Below, one piece after another: positions 1-6,896 of a stretch of DNA of 18,496 nt; within the stretch, counting starts at the first letter, position 1, and each line of letters starts with the position of its first letter. Made by a program: the position numbers and the translations under genes. The notes under the pieces are model-generated. The model worked only from the letters and a program-made list of their open reading frames with translations, ran no database searches and was not told the origin of the DNA. The DNA is from Streptosporangiaceae bacterium (GTDB lineage: Bacteria; Actinomycetota; Actinomycetes; Streptosporangiales; Streptosporangiaceae), in contig JASHTT010000173.1 of the NCBI GenBank assembly GCA_030040415.1, forward strand, positions 1 to 18,496. Direction: 5' to 3'.

Positions 1-522
1 CGCTGGCTCCTCGGCATGACGCCGATCGAGGCGAGCACGATGGCGCTGTCGCTGATCGGCCTCGGCGTAGCGATCTACGCGACGATCGTGCACCTCGCGG
101 GCATCCAGCCGTACTGCCCGGCCGGCGGCGGGATCGTCAACTGCGAGGAGGTCATGACCAGCTCGCAGTCGGTGGTGTTCGGCATCTTCCCGGTGGCCGA
201 ACTCGGCCTGGCGTTCTTCGTGTTCATGATCGCGATCAACACGCCGTGGGCCTGGCGAGCGAAGTTCCCTCGCTTCCTTGACCGGTTCGGCGGTCGGAAG
301 CTCAGCGAGCGCCCCGAGCTGATCAGGTGGGCACGCCTCGGCGCGGTCATCGTCGGAATGGGCTTCGCGATCTACCTCATTTACGCCGAGCTTGTCCAGA
401 TCGGCCACATTTGCCTGTGGTGCACGAGCGTCCACATCGTCACGTTCCTGTTGTTCATCATCATCGTTTTCAATGCCAGCTTCTCCTGGAACAGGGCGGA
501 CCAGTCCGCCCCCGGGACCTGA
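1..522 (+). CDS. VKOR-family thiol oxidase (5'-truncated by the window edge)
   Basis: Vitamin K epoxide reductase family membrane protein. In bacteria these enzymes reoxidise extracytoplasmic DsbA-like thiol oxidases and pass the electrons to quinone. The frame is open from base 1, so the true start probably lies upstream; the first ATG in the window is at 16. Counting from that ATG, the active-site CxxC is C133-L-W-C136 at the end of a membrane helix. The two loop cysteines of the family are C34 and C43, followed by the conserved Ser-rich stretch at 48-52. Hydrophobic helices lie at about 9-30, 53-75, 106-128 and 136-152. All four redox cysteines are present, so the enzyme should be active. 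It is followed on the same strand, 69 bases later, by two thioredoxin-fold proteins that are its likely substrates. Family assignment is firm; partner choice is inferred. Confidence 0.9.
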   Translation, partial: RWLLGMTPIEASTMALSLIGLGVAIYATIVHLAGIQPYCPAGGGIVNCEEVMTSSQSVVFGIFPVAELGLAFFVFMIAINTPWAWRAKFPRFLDRFGGRKLSERPELIRWARLGAVIVGMGFAIYLIYAELVQIGHICLWCTSVHIVTFLLFIIIVFNASFSWNRADQSAPGT

Positions 523-591
523 CGCCCGCCCGAGCGAGCGGCAGCGGATAAGCGACGGCAGTTAACTGATTCGGAAGGCAGATTCACCGGA

Positions 592-1515
592 ATGGGCAAG
601 GCTGAGCGGAATAGGGCTCGTAGCGCGAGGGAGCGGATCGCCGCTCAGCAGGCCGCTGCGCGGCGGGCGGAGATGCGCCGCAGGGCGCTGATGGCGGGCG
701 GCAGCGTCTTCATCGTCATCGCGATCGTGGTCGGCCTCGTTGTCGCCCACTCGCTGTCCGGTTCGACGCCACCGGCCAAGGCCGCGGCGGCGCAGAGCGA
801 CGCCACCGTGGCGAGCGAGATCACCAGCATCCCGGCCAGCGTTTTCGACTCGGTCGGCGCCGGGCCTAGCGGTTCCAGCGCGGTCGACCCGCTGACCAAG
901 ATCTCCGGCAAGGCGCTGACGGAGAACGGCAAGCCGGAGATCCTCTACGTCGGCGCCGAGTACTGCCCCTACTGCGGAGCTGAGCGCTGGGCGATCACGA
1001 CGGCGCTGAGCCGGTTCGGCACCTTCTCCGGGCTGCACTTCATCCACTCGTCAAGTACGGACGTGTACTCCAACACCGCGACGCTGTCGTTCTACAAGTC
1101 GACGTACACCAGTAAGTACGTGTCGTTCACGCCGGTGGAGACGGAGACCGTAACCGAGCAGACACTGCAGACCCCGACCTCGGCGCAGGAAGCGCTGGTC
1201 ACCAAGTACGACGCGCCGCCCTACGTCTCGGAGTCGGGCTCGATCCCGTTCGTCGACTTCGACAACAAGTACATGATCAGCGGTGCCCAGTACCTGCCTT
1301 CTGTCCTCGGCAGCGATGCCAACCCCGACTCTTCCCACTTCGGGCTCGACTGGTCGCAGATCGCCAAGGACCTGCAGAACCCGAACAGCTCCGTGGCGCA
1401 GTCGGTGCTCGGCGCGGCGAACCACATCACCGCCGCGATCTGCCAGCTGACCCACGGCCAGCCCGGCAGCGTCTGCAAGTCGTCGGCGGTGACGTCGGTA
1501 GGCAGCGACATCTGA
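592..1515 (+). CDS. DUF929 family membrane-anchored thioredoxin-like protein (copy 1)
   Basis: A 307-residue DUF929 protein. A basic N-terminus (1-33) precedes one membrane segment (about 34-54), then an Ala/Ser linker and an extracytoplasmic thioredoxin-like domain. The redox motif is C125-P-Y-C128, preceded by a short beta strand (YVGAEY) as in thioredoxins. S217-I218-P219 fits the cis-proline loop opposite the active site. A second cysteine pair, C284 and C295 (CX10C), lies near the C-terminus and may form a structural disulfide. The ATG at 592 follows GGAAGG at 573-578. The gene lies directly downstream of the VKOR gene, which suggests that VKOR keeps this protein oxidised. No DUF929 member has a firmly known function as far as I know, so thiol oxidase or isomerase activity is inferred. 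It is a paralogue of the next gene, sharing the N-terminal MGKA-RN and SARERIAAQQ blocks. Confidence 0.88.
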   Translation: MGKAERNRARSARERIAAQQAAARRAEMRRRALMAGGSVFIVIAIVVGLVVAHSLSGSTPPAKAAAAQSDATVASEITSIPASVFDSVGAGPSGSSAVDPLTKISGKALTENGKPEILYVGAEYCPYCGAERWAITTALSRFGTFSGLHFIHSSSTDVYSNTATLSFYKSTYTSKYVSFTPVETETVTEQTLQTPTSAQEALVTKYDAPPYVSESGSIPFVDFDNKYMISGAQYLPSVLGSDANPDSSHFGLDWSQIAKDLQNPNSSVAQSVLGAANHITAAICQLTHGQPGSVCKSSAVTSVGSDI

Positions 1516-1526
1516 GAGACGACAGG

Positions 1527-1552
1527 CCCGCCGCCGCTGCCGCGGCGGCGGG
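1527..1552 (+). terminator. GC-rich hairpin between the two DUF929 genes
   Basis: A perfect 11-bp stem, CCCGCCGCCGC at 1527-1537 and GCGGCGGCGGG at 1542-1552, with a 4-base loop (TGCC). It begins 12 bases after the stop of the first DUF929 gene. No T-run follows, as is common in high-GC actinobacteria. It could be a terminator, an attenuator lowering expression of the second copy, or a 3'-end stabiliser. Confidence 0.6.
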
Positions 1553-1605
1553 TGCCATGATGGTTCTGCGCGGCGCTAACGGAGCACGGGAAGCCGTCGG
1601 GGAGC

Positions 1606-2484
1606 ATGGGCAAGGCTGATCGGAACAAATCGCAGTCCGCCAGGGAGCGGATCGCAGCCCAGCAACGCCAGGCTCACGAGGCTGAGGTCCGCCGCCGGGC
1701 GGTGTTCATCGGGGCCATTTCGCTGGTTGTCCTCGCCGTCGCCGGCATCCTGCTCAACACGCTGCTTAACTCGGCGACGCCCAAGCCGCCGGCCACCACT
1801 ACCACCCCGCCGACCGGGCAGGCCCTGCCCGCCGGGGTACAGGCCAAGGTCACCAGCGTCCCGGTCAGCACACTGACGGCGGTCGGCGCGGGCAGCGTGG
1901 TGTCGGGCGCGATCAGGCCCGTGGCCGGTGCCCCGCTGACTAGCGGCGGCAAGCCCGAGATGCTCTACATCGGCGCCGAGTGGTGCCCGTATTGCGCCGC
2001 GGAACGCTGGGCGATGGCAGTGGCGCTGAGCCGGTTCGGTACCTTCTCGACCCTGCGCGGCGTGCACTCGTCGTCCACCGACGTATATCCGAGCACCGCA
2101 ACGCTGACGTTCTACAAGTCCACCTACACCAGCAAGTACCTGGTCTTCACGCCGATCGAGAACGAGGCAGTGAACAGGAGCCTGCTGATGTCTCCGACGG
2201 CCGCGCAGACGGCGCTGTGGAATAAGTATGAGCCGGGCGAGGGCTACCCGTTCATCGACATCGGGAACAGGTTCTTCGCCTCGGCCACCTATGATCCGGG
2301 CGTACTTGCCGGCCTGTCGTGGAGCCAGATCGCGACCGATCTGCACGACCCGTCCTCGCCGGTGGCGCAGGGCGCCGTCGGCTCGGCCAACCTGCTCACT
2401 GCGGCCATCTGCAAGGTCACCGGCAACATGCCGGCCGACGTCTGCACGACCGCTCCGGTCACGTCGGTATCGAGCCAGCTCTAG
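1606..2484 (+). CDS. DUF929 family membrane-anchored thioredoxin-like protein (copy 2)
   Basis: A 292-residue paralogue of the preceding gene. Cytoplasmic basic N-terminus (1-31), membrane anchor about 32-53, Thr/Pro-rich linker about 58-71, then the thioredoxin-like domain. The CPYC motif is C127-P-Y-C130 in a GAEWCPYC context, the more typical thioredoxin form (W before C) than the Y of copy 1. The cis-proline candidate is Y214-P215. The C-terminal pair C269 and C280 keeps the CX10C spacing of copy 1. The loop before the cis-proline is shorter than in copy 1, and the linkers differ. The ATG at 1606 matches the paralogue's start; a purine-rich CGGGAAG lies at 1588-1594. The short gap after copy 1 suggests one transcript, with the intervening hairpin possibly setting the ratio. 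Likely a VKOR partner in disulfide formation, by inference. Confidence 0.88.
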   Translation: MGKADRNKSQSARERIAAQQRQAHEAEVRRRAVFIGAISLVVLAVAGILLNTLLNSATPKPPATTTTPPTGQALPAGVQAKVTSVPVSTLTAVGAGSVVSGAIRPVAGAPLTSGGKPEMLYIGAEWCPYCAAERWAMAVALSRFGTFSTLRGVHSSSTDVYPSTATLTFYKSTYTSKYLVFTPIENEAVNRSLLMSPTAAQTALWNKYEPGEGYPFIDIGNRFFASATYDPGVLAGLSWSQIATDLHDPSSPVAQGAVGSANLLTAAICKVTGNMPADVCTTAPVTSVSSQL

Positions 2485-2503
2485 GCTCGGCTCGCCTCAG
2501 CGG

Positions 2504-2878
2504 CTAGTCGGCGGCGATGTGGCAGACGGCCTCGACGTTGTTGCCGTCAGGGTCGCGGACGAACGCGCCGTAGTACTCGTCGTCATACTCGGGCCAGACC
2601 CGTGGCTCGTACAGCACCTGCGCGCCGGCCCGCAGAGCGGCCTCGAAGAACGCCCGGACTGCTGCCCGGGTAGCCGCCGTGAAGGCGAGGTGGGATTCGC
2701 GGAACCCCTCGCCGGTGACGTGCGGGCCTATCCAGAACTCGGCGTCCGGCGGCACCCCATAGCCGATGGTCGTGCCGAAGTCCAGGACACGGGTGCCACC
2801 GAGGGGCGCGAGTACCGCGTCATAGAAGAGCGCACTCGCGGCGACGTCAGAACACTGGATGGACACATGATCGATCAT
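2504..2878 (-). CDS. VOC (glyoxalase/bleomycin resistance) superfamily protein
   Basis: A 124-residue single-domain VOC protein of the usual short length. The fold motif MIDHVSI opens the domain, and the three expected metal ligands are visible: H4, H63 (in ESHLAF) and E116 (in NNVEAV). The DPDGNN turn before the last strand is typical. The substrate cannot be read from sequence; family members include lyases, dioxygenases and drug-binding proteins. I chose the ATG at 2878 because GAGGA lies 7 bases upstream; an in-frame GTG at 2896 would add six residues. It converges with the second DUF929 gene with only 19 bases between stops, and its start lies 39 bases after the stop of the DUF397 gene on the same strand, so the two may be co-transcribed. 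Confidence 0.85.
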   Translation of the reverse strand: MIDHVSIQCSDVAASALFYDAVLAPLGGTRVLDFGTTIGYGVPPDAEFWIGPHVTGEGFRESHLAFTAATRAAVRAFFEAALRAGAQVLYEPRVWPEYDDEYYGAFVRDPDGNNVEAVCHIAAD

Positions 2879-2917
2879 GCGGACATCCTCGCGCACAAGG
2901 GGCTCGGCCCGCGATGA

Positions 2918-3127
2918 TCAACTGATGTCGTCCCACTCGCCGGAGCGGATGGCTAGCTTGAGGACTTGGAACTCTTCCGCGGTGTACTTAACGACTGCAC
3001 GAGGCGCGGTGGAACTGCGCATCAGTATGAAATCGCCGTACTTAGCGATCTCTGGGCATTCCCCCGCCGCACAGCGTGTCGATTTGCGCCATTTAACCGG
3101 CTTAAGCCGGACGTCATATAGCCTCAT
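2918..3127 (-). CDS. DUF397 domain protein (orphan)
   Basis: A 69-residue DUF397 protein. Recognisable parts are the WRKST opening at 13-17, a central VAV-like beta strand replaced here by DFILMRSS, and the closing pattern VKYTAEEFQVL followed by a Gly-containing acidic end. DUF397 proteins are found in actinobacteria, usually next to an XRE-type DUF5753 regulator with which they are thought to act in developmental or toxin-antitoxin-like regulation. No such regulator is present here, so this copy is an orphan. The ATG at 3127 is preceded by AAGG at a 6-base spacing. Codons are unlike the neighbours (CTA twice, CTT, GTT, TAT, AAA), suggesting a foreign or relaxed gene. The C-x6-C element (C19, C24 region) differs from the usual NGNC motif. 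Confidence 0.75.
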   Translation of the reverse strand: MRLYDVRLKPVKWRKSTRCAAGECPEIAKYGDFILMRSSTAPRAVVKYTAEEFQVLKLAIRSGEWDDIS

Positions 3128-3306
3128 ACCAGACCTTTTGGCCTTTCGGACTTATGCCGACCTCAGACGCGAGCCCCACATGCAAGCCTGGAACGGGAAT
3201 GGCTTCAGGGTGATCGTAGGAGAATTAGTACCACAGATGGCTTGTGGACACGCACGGACCTGGCTTCTTTCGCGATCGACGCCCGGATCGGACCGGGCAG
3301 CGCGGC
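3128..3306. other. Intergenic stretch upstream of the DUF397 gene
   Basis: About 180 bases with no supported gene. It has a lower GC content than its surroundings around 3130-3250. Imperfect promoter-like AT patches occur on the minus strand near 3222-3232, and a short CCACA/TGTGG inverted repeat spans 3231-3247. Nothing is strong enough to call a defined site. It also holds the 3' end signals of the DUF3040-like gene. Confidence 0.3.
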
Positions 3307-3711
3307 CTAGTGGCCATACACGGCCGGGCTCAGCGGGCACAGCCTGTGCCGGGCCTGGAACTTGGCCGCTGCTACCGACCTGACGCTGGCGCATGAGGGC
3401 GCGGAACCAGGCCGCACGGCGAGCACGATCGACGTCATGGCCACCATGACCGCCAGCGGGAAGAACAGCACGGCGCTGCGGCGCCGGGTTACCCGCCTGA
3501 GCCGCAACGCCGCAGTCATGACCCGCGCCATCTGGTGCAAGGCGGCGAGCAGGAAACCCAGCGGCTGGCGCCTTTCCTCGATGCGGGGGATATCCTCGCC
3601 GCCGGTCAGTCTGGCGAACGTCGCATAAAGGGCGGCAAGGTTAGGATCAGACTCTTGCAGTGCGCTCTCAATGCGTTCCAGGGCTTTCTCCTGGCGTGCA
3701 GGCAGGCCCAC
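3307..3711 (-). CDS. DUF3040-like small membrane protein
   Basis: A 134-residue protein whose N-terminal segment (LPARQEKALERIESALQES, then DPNLAAL) matches the amphipathic DUF3040 pattern of actinobacteria. A long middle region (24-70) departs from typical DUF3040 proteins, so the match is partial. One clear membrane helix spans about 79-99, after an Arg-rich stretch (70-78) that predicts a cytoplasmic N-terminus. The C-terminus (100-134) is short and contains two cysteines. I chose the GTG at 3711 because GGGAGG precedes it by 6 bases; an upstream in-frame start at 3744 has no such site. Function is unknown. It stands alone, divergent from the gene at 3876. Confidence 0.7.
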   Translation of the reverse strand: MGLPARQEKALERIESALQESDPNLAALYATFARLTGGEDIPRIEERRQPLGFLLAALHQMARVMTAALRLRRVTRRRSAVLFFPLAVMVAMTSIVLAVRPGSAPSCASVRSVAAAKFQARHRLCPLSPAVYGH

Positions 3712-3875
3712 CGAACACCTCCCAGTCCTCCCCCAACCTAACAAGCAGGTCCGGGGCAGGCAGCGCAGGCCTCACCGGCCCGGTGCAGCCCCCGACCCGC
3801 AACCCTGAGCAAACCGGCACCACCACGGCTAGCGTGGGCGGCGCAAGGCACTGAGCTAACAAGGAGACCACCAGC
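3712..3875. promoter_or_regulatory. Divergent intergenic region
   Basis: This 164-base gap separates the DUF3040-like gene (minus) from the DUF1453-like gene (plus), so it must hold promoters for both unless they are read from outside. A TANNNT-type -10 candidate for the plus strand is TAGCGT at 3829-3834, without a convincing -35. A strong ribosome binding site, AAGGAG, lies at 3861-3866, 9 bases before the ATG at 3876. Confidence 0.3.
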
Positions 3876-4379
3876 ATGTCGAGCCAGATTGTGTACGAAC
3901 TCGTCATCGGCGTCGCGGTCTTGGCGTTCCTGGTGTACCGGCAGTTGCAGGCGCGCCCGGTCAGTCAGGCACGTCAGCGGCTCGGCCTGATACTCGGCTT
4001 GATCGGCCTGATCGAGACGGTGAATTACGTCCGGGGCCACAGCGGAACGGTGATTGTCGCTGCCCTAGCCGGTAGCCTGGTGCTCGCCGCGGGATTCGGC
4101 GCCATTCGGGCCGCAACGGTAAGGATCTGGATGCAGGACGGGCGGCCCTGGTCGCAGGGAAGCTGGCTGACGGCAACGCTCTGGGTCGTGGCGGTCGCAG
4201 CGCACCTGGGCTATGACGCACTGCTCGGCAGTCACAAGGGGCTGAGCGGACTTGGCTCGGCCACCGTCTTGCTGTATCTCGCGATCAGCCTGCTAGTGCA
4301 GTACCTCATCGTGGACTACCGTGCCCGCCGGCTCGGCGCCCAGTCCGCGAGCCAGCCGGGCCCGTTCGCGTCGGGATGA
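3876..4379 (+). CDS. DUF1453-like multi-pass membrane protein
   Basis: A 167-residue integral membrane protein with hydrophobic segments at about 5-21, 36-52, 59-79, 98-114 and 126-146. The loop around 82-99 (RIWMQDGRPWSQGSWLT) resembles the conserved R-W-DG-W-QG-T signature of small DUF1453/CcdC-like actinobacterial proteins. The biochemical role is unknown. AAGGAG lies 9 bases before the ATG. Its stop overlaps the ATG of lhgO (ATGA, 4376-4379), so the two are translationally coupled. That coupling hints at a role for the membrane protein near the L-2-hydroxyglutarate oxidase, for instance as a membrane partner, but this is only inferred. The DUF1453 label rests on pattern memory and is less certain than the membrane topology. 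Confidence 0.75.
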   Translation: MSSQIVYELVIGVAVLAFLVYRQLQARPVSQARQRLGLILGLIGLIETVNYVRGHSGTVIVAALAGSLVLAAGFGAIRAATVRIWMQDGRPWSQGSWLTATLWVVAVAAHLGYDALLGSHKGLSGLGSATVLLYLAISLLVQYLIVDYRARRLGAQSASQPGPFASG

Positions 4380-5611
4380 GCGAGCAGGAGGGCGTCCCTG
4401 GCGAAGGGCCCTACGACCTCGCCGTGATCGGCGCCGGGATCGTGGGGCTGGCTGTGGCGCGCGAGTTCCTGCGCCGCCGCGGCGGAGCGCGGGTGATCGT
4501 CGTCGACAAGGAACAGGCAGTCGGTCGGCACCAGACAAGCCACAACTCCGGAGTGATACATCGCGGGGTGTACTACCGGCCCGGCTCGCTGAAGGCGCGG
4601 CTGTGCGTCGAGGGCGCCCAATTGATGGAGGAGTTCTGTGACGAGCACGCGGTGCCCTACGAGCGCTGCGGCAAGCTCATAGTCGCCGTGACCGAGGCAG
4701 AACTAGCCCGCCTGGACGAGCTCGAGGCGCGGGGCCGCGCCAACGGCGTGCCGGGGCTGCGCCGGCTGGGAGCCGGCCAGATCGCCGACGTGGAGCCAGA
4801 GTGCGCCGGCCTCGGGGCGCTGCACTCGCCGGCCACCGGGATCGTCGACTACGGCGCAGTGGCCGAGGCGCTCGCGGCTGAGTTGCGGGCGGCCGGCGCG
4901 GTGCTTGCGCTCGGCACGGAGATCACCGCGATGACCAGGAGTGGCGGTCACACGGTGCTGCGCCACGGCGCAGGCTCGGTCCGTGCCGGCTGGGCCATTG
5001 TGTGCGCCGGGCTCTGGTCGGACCGCCTGGCGACCGCGTCCGGCGCGTCAGCAGACCCGCGGATCGTCCCGTTCCGCGGCGGGTACCTGCAGCTTGCCGC
5101 GGGTCAGCGCCAGGTCGTGCGCGGCATGGTCTACCCGGTGCCCGATCCCGAGCTGCCATTTCTGGGCGTGCACGTGACCAGGCATGTCGGCGGACACGTG
5201 CTGCTTGGCCCGACCGCGCTGCTGGTTGCCGCGCGAGACGCATACAACCTGCGCACCGTCCGGGTGCGGGACGTAGCCGCCACGCTGACATGGCCGGGAA
5301 CGTGGGAAGTCGGCAAGCGGTTCTGGCGCACTGGACTGCACGAGATGCGGATGGCATCCAGCCGGGCGGCATTCGTGCGAGCCTGCGCGCGGTATGTGCC
5401 GGCCATCGAGGGCATGCGGCTCGACCGCGGTACCTTCAGCGGCGTCCGCGCACAGGCGGTCGGCAGGGATGGGCAGCTGCTGGACGACTTCGCGATCTCG
5501 CACACTCCGGGGGCCACGCACGTCAGGAACGCCCCCTCCCCGGCAGCAACCTCGTCGCTTGCGCTCGCCAGGGAGCTTGTCGATTCCTACGAGTTGACAC
5601 GCGCGACTTGA
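4376..5611 (+). CDS. lhgO: L-2-hydroxyglutarate oxidase (LhgO)
   Basis: A 411-residue FAD-dependent oxidoreductase of the DAO family that oxidises L-2-hydroxyglutarate to 2-oxoglutarate and feeds electrons to the membrane quinone pool or to oxygen. The FAD-binding GAGIVG sits at 19-24, followed by the acidic VVDKE at the end of the second strand. The LhgO signature HQTSHNSGVIHRGVYY runs from residue 52, then YRPGSLKARLCVEG. Later signatures are PFRGGYLQL, YPVPDPELPFLGVH with a downstream HVLLGP, GVRAQAV...LLDDF, and a C-terminal NAPSPAATSS that contacts FAD in the family. Length matches the family (about 400). The ATG overlaps the upstream membrane-protein stop. It converges with the permease gene, 61 bases between stops. 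Role in detoxification or glutarate/lysine degradation is known for homologues; no other pathway gene is here. Confidence 0.93.
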   Translation: MSEQEGVPGEGPYDLAVIGAGIVGLAVAREFLRRRGGARVIVVDKEQAVGRHQTSHNSGVIHRGVYYRPGSLKARLCVEGAQLMEEFCDEHAVPYERCGKLIVAVTEAELARLDELEARGRANGVPGLRRLGAGQIADVEPECAGLGALHSPATGIVDYGAVAEALAAELRAAGAVLALGTEITAMTRSGGHTVLRHGAGSVRAGWAIVCAGLWSDRLATASGASADPRIVPFRGGYLQLAAGQRQVVRGMVYPVPDPELPFLGVHVTRHVGGHVLLGPTALLVAARDAYNLRTVRVRDVAATLTWPGTWEVGKRFWRTGLHEMRMASSRAAFVRACARYVPAIEGMRLDRGTFSGVRAQAVGRDGQLLDDFAISHTPGATHVRNAPSPAATSSLALARELVDSYELTRAT

Positions 5612-5649
5612 GGCGCGCTGGTCGGTCTGCAGAGGGACCTTGCCGGACG

Positions 5650-5663
5650 CCGCCCCGAGGCGG
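5650..5663. terminator. Short GC hairpin between lhgO and the permease gene
   Basis: CCGCC at 5650-5654 and GGCGG at 5659-5663 form a 5-bp stem with a CCGA loop in the 61-base convergent gap. It is the only terminator-like structure there, has no T-run, and is weak. Confidence 0.25.
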
Positions 5664-5672
5664 GCAGCTCGG

Positions 5673-6791
5673 TCAGCGGAGAACTCCGGCGACATGCAAG
5701 CCGAGGGCGGCCGCGCCGAACTGGGCCGGCACGAGCAGCAGTCCGGCCGCGCTGAACTGCCACGCGCTGAGCCGTGCGCCGTCGTCGGCGGCGATTCGGC
5801 GGGTTATAAGCGTAGCCACCGAACCCGTTATGAGCAGGTTGGGGCCGATCGACGCGGCGAGCACGGTTGCCCACAGCCCTGTCGTTCCCGTTGGCAGCAT
5901 CGCCGCGGCGGCCGGCAGATTTCCCGCGACGGACGCGATCGCTGAGCCGCTGGCGAGTTCACCGGGGAAGCCGCCGTGCAGCGTGAGCGCGGCGCCGGCG
6001 AGCGCGCGAATCGCGGACGCGATCAGGTACAGCGGCAGCAGGTCCGACAGCAGCCCGGGGGAGAGCGATGCGTGCCCGGCGACGCGTGCGGCCGCCTTCC
6101 CGGCCGGCGATCCCCGTCTCGCCGTGGGAGCGCGGCGGGCTGCCGACGACCAGATCGTGAGCGGGCCCAGTGTCACCAGGGTGACCAGCAGCCACGGCAG
6201 CCAGGAGTCGGCCAGGTAGCCGACGGAAGATAGGTGCACCCGGCCCAGCAGGAGAAGGTTGGTGACGTTGGAGGTAGGCAGCAGGAACGACGTCGCGTTG
6301 GCTGTCGCAGCGATCGACAGCGCGAGCCGCCCGGTGGCGAGCCCGCGCACGCGCAACGCGACGGGCATCGCGACGAGCACGGCCACGTCGAGGTTGACGA
6401 GGCCGCTGAGCAGCGCTGTGAACGCCAGGATCGCGGCGCAGGACCCCACCCGTGAGCCATGGTCGGCAATGACGTACCGCTCGAGCAGCGCGAACGCGCC
6501 AAGCCGGTCGGCGAGCACCGCTGCGAGGATGATGGCGGCCAGGGTGAGGAACGGCCGGACTGTCGCCGTGGCCGCAGCGACCGCCGCGTGCGATATGAGG
6601 ACTGCAGCCAGCACGCCCAGCACGGCGGCTGCCGTCCACAGGATCAGCCGAATCGGGTCCTGCCGAGGGTTCGTGCGGGTCGGGTCCGACGCGGGTGGCG
6701 TCAGTCCGGCTTCGCCGCGGCTGTTCACACTGGCTGCCGCCTGGCCGTCCTGCCTCCGCAAAGATGACACGATCACGGCAGGTATGTTCAC
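5673..6791 (-). CDS. ArsB/SLC13-type anion or cation permease
   Basis: A 372-residue multi-pass membrane protein of the ion transporter superfamily that includes ArsB, NhaD and SLC13 permeases. After an N-terminal polar stretch (1-46) there are about ten hydrophobic segments. Family motifs are LSGLVNLDVAVLVAMP (the re-entrant loop region seen as NDTT/D in ArsB) and TANATSFLLPTSNVTNLLL in the first half, and a second-half repeat IASVAGNLPAAAAMLP with IGPNLLITGS. The two Asn/Ser-rich loops are the likely substrate site. It is a little shorter than ArsB (about 425). The exact substrate (arsenite, sodium, dicarboxylate or other) cannot be read. The GTG at 6791 has no good ribosome site, so the start is uncertain and may lie further in. 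It is divergent from a MerR regulator, which likely controls it. Confidence 0.8.
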   Translation of the reverse strand: MNIPAVIVSSLRRQDGQAAASVNSRGEAGLTPPASDPTRTNPRQDPIRLILWTAAAVLGVLAAVLISHAAVAAATATVRPFLTLAAIILAAVLADRLGAFALLERYVIADHGSRVGSCAAILAFTALLSGLVNLDVAVLVAMPVALRVRGLATGRLALSIAATANATSFLLPTSNVTNLLLLGRVHLSSVGYLADSWLPWLLVTLVTLGPLTIWSSAARRAPTARRGSPAGKAAARVAGHASLSPGLLSDLLPLYLIASAIRALAGAALTLHGGFPGELASGSAIASVAGNLPAAAAMLPTGTTGLWATVLAASIGPNLLITGSVATLITRRIAADDGARLSAWQFSAAGLLLVPAQFGAAALGLHVAGVLR

Positions 6792-6896
6792 GATCTTGGG
6801 CGCAATTGAACGCGTAGTTCTCCTATCTGGAGCTAGAATTACTGGTAGATGGCCACGGTGCGCGGTTCATCGCTCGAGAGGCAATGTTACACGATA
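6792..6896. promoter_or_regulatory. Divergent regulatory region, permease / MerR regulator
   Basis: A 105-base, comparatively AT-rich gap between the divergent starts. It contains GAAC-GCGTA-GTTC (6808-6820), a small inverted repeat with an inner ACGCGT. It also contains an imperfect dyad CTATCT...AGATGG (6823-6852) flanking TAGAAT at 6834-6839, a plausible -10 for the MerR gene. MerR regulators normally bind dyads between -35 and -10, so this is the expected operator location. The elements are short, and a firm -35/-10 pair is not visible. Confidence 0.4.

Noticed and set aside
2228..2917. A 229-codon plus-strand open frame over the VOC gene
   Set aside because: It overlaps the DUF929 gene and is antisense to the VOC gene, which has all three metal ligands.
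3097..3110. CCGGCTTAAGCCGG palindrome
   Set aside because: Perfect, but inside the DUF397 coding sequence, and isolated; probably a chance product of its codons.
5002..6219. A 405-codon plus-strand open frame
   Set aside because: It crosses the end of lhgO and runs antisense to the permease; the product is Arg/Ala/Pro-rich without motifs.
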